From Dehalococcoidia bacterium (GTDB lineage: Bacteria; Chloroflexota; Dehalococcoidia; Dehalococcoidales; Fen-1064), in the NCBI GenBank assembly GCA_030691775.1, contig JAUYDN010000045.1, positions 1-9,270 of the forward strand: a DNA stretch of 9,270 bases. The letters are read 5' to 3'. The notes under the pieces are model-generated. The model did not search any database and had not been told where the DNA came from. It saw nothing but the letters and a program-made list of their open reading frames with translations. Positions 6,118-9,270 of this stretch are shown here, piece by piece (positions within the stretch are counted from its first letter, which is position 1; each line of letters starts with the position of its first letter). Both the position numbers and the translations under genes were made by a program.

Positions 6118-6565
6118 TCACTGGGCGGGGTTTTCTTCGGCGAAAGCCCAACTGATGAAAGAGATTCTGGCATTGCCGAACCTTCAATTCAACATTAAAC
6201 TTTTCTTTCAGGTGATGACTCAAGATTTTACCGTCCCACAGGTTCTGCGTATACCCAAATTCCCGAGGGGAGTGACGCAAGTCCTGTGCCAGAACATCCT
6301 TGTCTGCCAAGAGCCTGGGTTTTCTTCCAAGCCTGGTGGGATCACGCATGCCATCGATACCCGCTTCATTGTAACGCTTAACCCAGTACTGAACTGCACG
6401 CAAGCTGTCACCATAAAGCGCAACAACATCCGCGCATGTCCTTCCATCACAGATAAGCAATATACAATGAAGCCGATGCTGGAGCCGGGTCTCATTGGTG
6501 CGATGAATTTCAGCCCTAATAATTACTTTCGCTTCCTCCATATTTTTAATAGTAACTCGTCTCAT
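6056..6565 (-). CDS. IS630 transposase, N-terminal half (orfA)
   Basis: This frame carries the DNA-binding half of an IS630 transposase. A helix-turn-helix region reads CADVVALYGDSLRAVQYW and is followed by the linker RDPTRLGRKP and the second DNA-binding segment GFRRRKPRPV before the stop. The start at 6565 (MRRVTIKNMEEAK) has AAGGGGG about 6 nt upstream. An in-frame ATG at 6616 would put the first codons inside the terminal inverted repeat and is disfavoured. The frame reads through a run of seven A (6082-6076) into a short off-frame tail, GMSGR. Skipping one A at that run joins it to orfB, giving a 344-residue protein, which is full length for the family. Confidence 0.85.
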   Translation of the reverse strand: MRRVTIKNMEEAKVIIRAEIHRTNETRLQHRLHCILLICDGRTCADVVALYGDSLRAVQYWVKRYNEAGIDGMRDPTRLGRKPRLLADKDVLAQDLRHSPREFGYTQNLWDGKILSHHLKEKFNVELKVRQCQNLFHQLGFRRRKPRPVIAKADIEAQEAYKKTGMSGR

Positions 6566-6607
6566 AATAGACCCCCTTCGAGAATCTATTATAGACCCTA
6601 TCAGTAA

Positions 6608-6633
6608 TATACGCAATATATTAATGCGCTAAG
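6608..6633 (-). repeat. Right terminal inverted repeat of the IS630 element
   Basis: On the minus strand it starts CTTAGCGCATTAAT and includes ATTGCGTATA, mirroring the left end. TA (6634-6635) follows directly on the plus strand. Confidence 0.65.
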
Positions 6634-6678
6634 TACTAGTTTTTAAAGCAAGCTGTATTCGAACCGGTAATTCTACCT

Positions 6679-6903
6679 TTATTTCTCCAGCAGTTCCACA
6701 AATTCTTCAACACGTATATCTGCAGTATGAAGGATTTTTCTGAGGATTCCCCTCCCCAACTCGTGGTGTTTGGGAACTGGAACAGGAGCACGGGCGGGGC
6801 ACACCAACCACGCATGACTACCACGCGTACGCGCAACACGGTAGCCGACCTTTTGAAGCGCCCTGATACACTCATCACCGGAGACAACCGGCAGTTTGGT
6901 CAT
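6679..6903 (-). CDS. hicA: HicA-type mRNA interferase toxin
   Basis: HicA toxins are small double-stranded-RNA-binding-fold proteins that cleave mRNA and tmRNA in a translation-independent way, and HicB neutralises them. The 74 residues match the family from end to end: KLPVVSGDECIRALQKVGY, then RTRGSH (26-30 region) with the catalytic His30, then VPKHHELGRGILRKIL and a final VEEFVELL. The catalytic histidine and the length are intact, so the toxin looks functional. The ATG overlaps the hicB stop (ATGA, 6900-6903). With no clear Shine-Dalgarno sequence of its own, it is probably translated by coupling to hicB. The IS630 right end lies 45 bp beyond its stop. Confidence 0.93.
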   Translation of the reverse strand: MTKLPVVSGDECIRALQKVGYRVARTRGSHAWLVCPARAPVPVPKHHELGRGILRKILHTADIRVEEFVELLEK

Positions 6904-7124
6904 GAGACGGCGACTTCTACCTGCTCGATTGAAAAAGTATCGGGGACCGTTTTGCTTTCATCGCCCATGTTTTCCAGGCACAAATGAATAACTTCCTTGA
7001 TGTTAGCCATTGCCTCTTCTTTGGTTTTTCCCTGGGTGAAACAGCTGGGTAGTACAGGCACTTCGGCTACAAAAAACCCGTCCTCGTCTTGGGTGATAAC
7101 CACCGGCAGTTTCAAAATTTTCAT
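6900..7124 (-). CDS. hicB: HicB-family antitoxin
   Basis: The partner antitoxin of HicA. The 74 residues form the partial RNase H-like fold of HicB, with the family pattern DEDGFFVAEVPVLPSCFTQGKTKEEA spread over residues 13-38 and ANIKEVIHLCLEN after it. The protein ends soon after this domain, so no C-terminal ribbon-helix-helix or helix-turn-helix domain is seen. Whether it autoregulates by DNA binding is therefore uncertain. The ATG at 7124 is chosen over the one at 7139 because GGAGG (7131-7135) lies 6 nt upstream and the family alignment starts there. The antitoxin comes first in the operon, hicB then hicA, as in many hicBA-order loci. Confidence 0.93.
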   Translation of the reverse strand: MKILKLPVVITQDEDGFFVAEVPVLPSCFTQGKTKEEAMANIKEVIHLCLENMGDESKTVPDTFSIEQVEVAVS

Positions 7125-7155
7125 GGTTGACCTCCACACCTTCCAGCGTGTTTTG

Positions 7156-7164
7156 ATTATACCA
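7156..7164 (-). promoter_or_regulatory. hicBA promoter, extended -10
   Basis: On the minus strand the sequence reads TGGTATAAT: a consensus TATAAT at 7161-7156 preceded by an extended TG at 7164-7163. It predicts a start near 7149 and a leader of about 25 nt. There is no convincing -35 box. GTGTGG occurs next to the -10 box and again just before the GGAGG ribosome site; these direct repeats could be protein-binding sites, but that is a guess. Confidence 0.65.
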
Positions 7165-7297
7165 CACGGGCACAGATACTTACTTTCGTCTGAAAACAGT
7201 TATGTTTCTTGATTTCCTGTGTCAGAGGTTAAGGAGTGGTGGAGATTGACGGTTGGCTATTGATATTTGGCAGTTTCTCCCTGATTTGCATCTCCCC

Positions 7298-7328
7298 TTG
7301 ACTTTTCTTATACTGTTGCGTATATGAT
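7298..7328 (+). promoter_or_regulatory. Probable sigma70 promoter for the acyl-CoA ligase gene
   Basis: TTGACT (7298-7303) is separated by 17 nt from TATATG (7321-7326); TATGAT at 7323-7328 is an alternative -10 with a 19-nt spacer. The predicted start near 7333 gives a leader of about 35 nt. GAGGTG at 7361-7366 supplies the ribosome site for the ATG at 7370. Confidence 0.55.
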
Positions 7329-7369
7329 TTATTCCGCATGACCGTGACCAAATAAATAGCGAGGTGAAA

Positions 7370-9103
7370 ATGGACGTCAAGACATACCCGGAATTTACCA
7401 CCCATTACCCGCTTCTCATCAAGGCTTGTTTAAAGAGACCGTTAACTCAATATCCAGATGACATTGCCATTGTTTACAGGAATGACGCCGGGCAGTATTT
7501 CCGGTTCACCTGGCGGCAGTGGCACGAGCGTACCTGCCAGCTTGCCCACGCCCTCAAGAAACTGGGGGTGCAGACGGGCGGGGCTTTCCAGCCGGGAGAC
7601 AGGGTGGCGACGATGGCGCTCAATCACCACCGGCACATGGAGAATATCTACGCGACCACCTGTACCGGCGCCGTCTCCCATCCCATCAATATGCGGTTGT
7701 CTATGGACCACATGGCATACACCATCACCCATGCCGAGGACAAAGTGATTTTCATCGATGACTCGATCCTGCCGCTATTGGAAGCCCTGTACGACCGCAT
7801 CAAGTCCAAAGTCGAGGCATTCGTCTATATGTCCGATAAGCCGGGCTTGCCGAAAACTAAAGTACAACCGCTCTATGATTACGAGGAGCTGATAAAAGAC
7901 CAGCCGAAGACCTACGACTGGCCCGATTTCTCGGAAGATACCTATGCGGTACTTTATTACACCACGGGCACCACCGGCTTGCCCAAGGGTGTGATGTACA
8001 CGCACCGCCAGGTGCTGTTGCAGACCCTCTACTCTGCGGCGGCGATGAGCATGCGGGTACGGTTGCCGGATGACCCTTTGCCTCCAAATGTGGCTGTCCC
8101 CATGGTCAATGTACCGCTATTCCACATTCACGCCTGGGGCGCTCCGTTCCACCTGGTGTTTTCCGCCGCCAGGATGGTCTTCCCGGGCAGGTTCATGCCC
8201 CAGAGCTTCTGCGAACTCGTGCAGAACGAGAAAGTGAACTCAGCCGGCCTGGTACCGACGATGCTGGCGATGCTCCTGGAATATCCGGATGTTAACAAAT
8301 ATGATTTGAGCAGTCTCAAGCAAATCGGCATCGGTGGCGGCGCCCTGCCGCTGGGACTGAAATTAAAGGCAGAAAAGCTGTTCCCATCGATGCGTGCGGG
8401 TTCGGGCTACGGTATGACGGAGACCCTGGCTGGAGTCATCGCGGCGAGCATCAAGCGCAATATGGTGGACTGGCCGCAGGAAAAGCTCGACCAGATTATG
8501 GTAAAGACCGGTACACCTTCGGCGGCAATCGACGCCCGTGTGGTCGATGAAAACGCTAAAGACGTGCCGCATGATAATCAGACCATCGGCGAAATTGTGC
8601 TCCGCGGCCACTGGATTATGGAGCAGTATTTTAAAGAGCCGGAGAGGACAGCGACTTCCTGGCGTGATGGCTGGTTCCATACCGGCGATGCGGCGAAGGT
8701 CGATGAAGACGGATACATCATCATCGCTGACCGTATCACCGATGTCATCCGCAGTGGCTCGGAGATGGTACCGACTGTCCTGCTGGAAAACCTGACCTGT
8801 GGTGCTGATTTTGTCCTGGAAGCTACCTATGTCGGCGTACCCGATGATATCTGGGGCGAGGTACCGATGGCGATGGTCAAACTGGTACCGGGTACTACGA
8901 ACAAAGAAGAAGATGTCCTTACGTACTTACAGGCTGAGGGCGTTGATAAGGGCAAGATTACCAAATGGATGTTACCCGTCTACGTGCTTTTCACAGACGA
9001 TATCCCCAGGACGAGCGTCGGCAAGTATGATAAGATAGCCATCCGGAAGAGGCTCAAAGAGTACATGAGCAAGGCAAAGCGGGTACGCAAAGCCGGGAGT
9101 TAA
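7370..9103 (+). CDS. AMP-forming acyl-CoA ligase (fatty acid-CoA ligase family)
   Basis: A 577-residue member of the ANL adenylate-forming superfamily that would activate a carboxylic acid to acyl-AMP and then acyl-CoA. Motifs in order are the P-loop TTGTTGLPKG (198-207), GYGMTET (346-352), GWFHTGD with Asp440, the hinge region DRITDVIRSGSE (454-465), and the C-terminal catalytic lysine Lys552 in TSVGKYDK. The length and pattern resemble medium- or long-chain fatty acid-CoA ligases, but the chain length or an aromatic substrate cannot be read from sequence alone. The hinge motif differs from the common DRxKDxIxSGGE by Thr457 for Lys and Ser464 for Gly. The ATG at 7370 is preferred to the GTG at 7364 because GAGGTG lies just upstream of it. 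The gene has its own promoter and runs away from hicBA, with no partner gene in the window. Confidence 0.93.
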   Translation: MDVKTYPEFTTHYPLLIKACLKRPLTQYPDDIAIVYRNDAGQYFRFTWRQWHERTCQLAHALKKLGVQTGGAFQPGDRVATMALNHHRHMENIYATTCTGAVSHPINMRLSMDHMAYTITHAEDKVIFIDDSILPLLEALYDRIKSKVEAFVYMSDKPGLPKTKVQPLYDYEELIKDQPKTYDWPDFSEDTYAVLYYTTGTTGLPKGVMYTHRQVLLQTLYSAAAMSMRVRLPDDPLPPNVAVPMVNVPLFHIHAWGAPFHLVFSAARMVFPGRFMPQSFCELVQNEKVNSAGLVPTMLAMLLEYPDVNKYDLSSLKQIGIGGGALPLGLKLKAEKLFPSMRAGSGYGMTETLAGVIAASIKRNMVDWPQEKLDQIMVKTGTPSAAIDARVVDENAKDVPHDNQTIGEIVLRGHWIMEQYFKEPERTATSWRDGWFHTGDAAKVDEDGYIIIADRITDVIRSGSEMVPTVLLENLTCGADFVLEATYVGVPDDIWGEVPMAMVKLVPGTTNKEEDVLTYLQAEGVDKGKITKWMLPVYVLFTDDIPRTSVGKYDKIAIRKRLKEYMSKAKRVRKAGS

Positions 9104-9155
9104 CAATATTTTAATGTAGGGGCGACCTGAGGAGCTTGTCTCAAAACAATTGGTC

Positions 9156-9265
9156 TGTCATTCTGGAGGAGTCCCGATAGCATCGGGACAACGAAGAATC
9201 TGGTGGTGGGGAGGCGTTGTCTTATTCCCCCACTCTGAGATTCTTCGCTTCGCTCCAGAATGACA
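9156..9265. repeat. 110-bp composite palindromic element
   Basis: Nested inverted repeats: TGTCATTCTGGAG (9156-9168) with CTCCAGAATGACA (9253-9265), CGAAGAATCT (9192-9201) with AGATTCTTCG (9238-9247), and GTGGGG (9206-9211) with CCCCAC (9228-9233). A separate hairpin, GTCCCGATAGCATCGGGAC (9171-9189), sits in the left arm. The ends share TGTCATTC with the repeats at 768-1248, and the hairpin core is shared with 5454-5475. It resembles a MITE-like or REP-like intergenic element and may fold as a large hairpin after the ligase gene. Confidence 0.75.
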
Positions 9266-9270
9266 CCCAT

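Larger units (their letters stand above)
5521..6633 (-). mobile_element. IS630-family insertion sequence
   Basis: A 1113-bp element defined by a DDE transposase and its ends. Terminal inverted repeats at 5521-5546 and 6608-6633 match at 18 of 26 positions. They share CGCAT five bases in from each tip and an internal ATTGCG. Each end abuts TA (5519-5520 and 6634-6635), the dinucleotide that IS630/Tc1-mariner elements target and duplicate. The length and an expected transposase of about 344 residues fit the family. The element inserted between the radical SAM repeat region and hicA, 45 bp from the hicA stop, without interrupting a recognisable gene. The exact tips come from pattern matching by eye and could be off by a few bases. 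Confidence 0.85.

Noticed and set aside
5792..6607. A 271-residue open frame on the plus strand across the IS element
   Set aside because: It is antisense to the transposase, which has clear DDE and HTH motifs; the plus-strand product shows no family pattern.
6566..6616. Longer transposase start at 6616
   Set aside because: It would begin inside the right terminal inverted repeat, and the ATG at 6565 has a good ribosome site.
6657..6665. GGTTCGAAT on the minus strand, resembling a tRNA T-loop and possible attachment site
   Set aside because: The flanking bases do not form a T-stem and no acceptor or anticodon arms can be found nearby.

Overview
The window is a piece of bacterial chromosome carrying housekeeping genes, palindromic intergenic repeats, an insertion sequence and a toxin-antitoxin pair. 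The tight ispD-ispF-cysS cluster, the single-domain TrmO, the HemN/HemW-like radical SAM protein and the abundance of TGTCATTC-type intergenic palindromes suggest a Chloroflexota (Dehalococcoidia-like) genome or metagenome bin. That assignment is inferred from gene style and order; no rRNA or other marker is present to prove it.

Left part (1-1323): 1-198 holds no recognisable gene. A minus-strand TrmO-family tRNA methyltransferase gene (199-642) has its own TATAAT promoter inside a 7-bp-arm palindrome. It is followed by about 600 bp of non-coding DNA holding five related palindromic repeat units, two of them identical over 54 bp.

Middle (1324-5314): ispD, ispF and cysS are packed with a 1-nt gap and then a 4-nt ATGA overlap, so they form one operon. 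IspD and IspF catalyse two steps of the MEP isoprenoid pathway and CysS charges tRNA-Cys. The IspF has unusual residues at positions that are His34, Glu135 and Phe139 in the E. coli enzyme. A separate gene encodes a HemN/HemW-like radical SAM protein. It is flanked by two copies of a 44-bp palindromic repeat in opposite orientation.

Right part (5315-9270): a repeat-rich spacer leads into an IS630-family element (5521-6633). It has imperfect 26-bp terminal inverted repeats, flanking TA dinucleotides and a transposase split by one nucleotide at an A7 run. Next comes a minus-strand hicB-hicA pair with an extended -10 promoter, then a plus-strand AMP-forming acyl-CoA ligase with its own promoter. 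The window ends in a 110-bp composite palindromic element that shares a 22-bp core with the repeat at 5445-5488.

I found no clearly new multi-gene system. The items most worth a second look are the modular palindromic repeat family, the A7 frameshift in the transposase, the IspF active-site substitutions, and the promoter-centred palindrome upstream of trmO.
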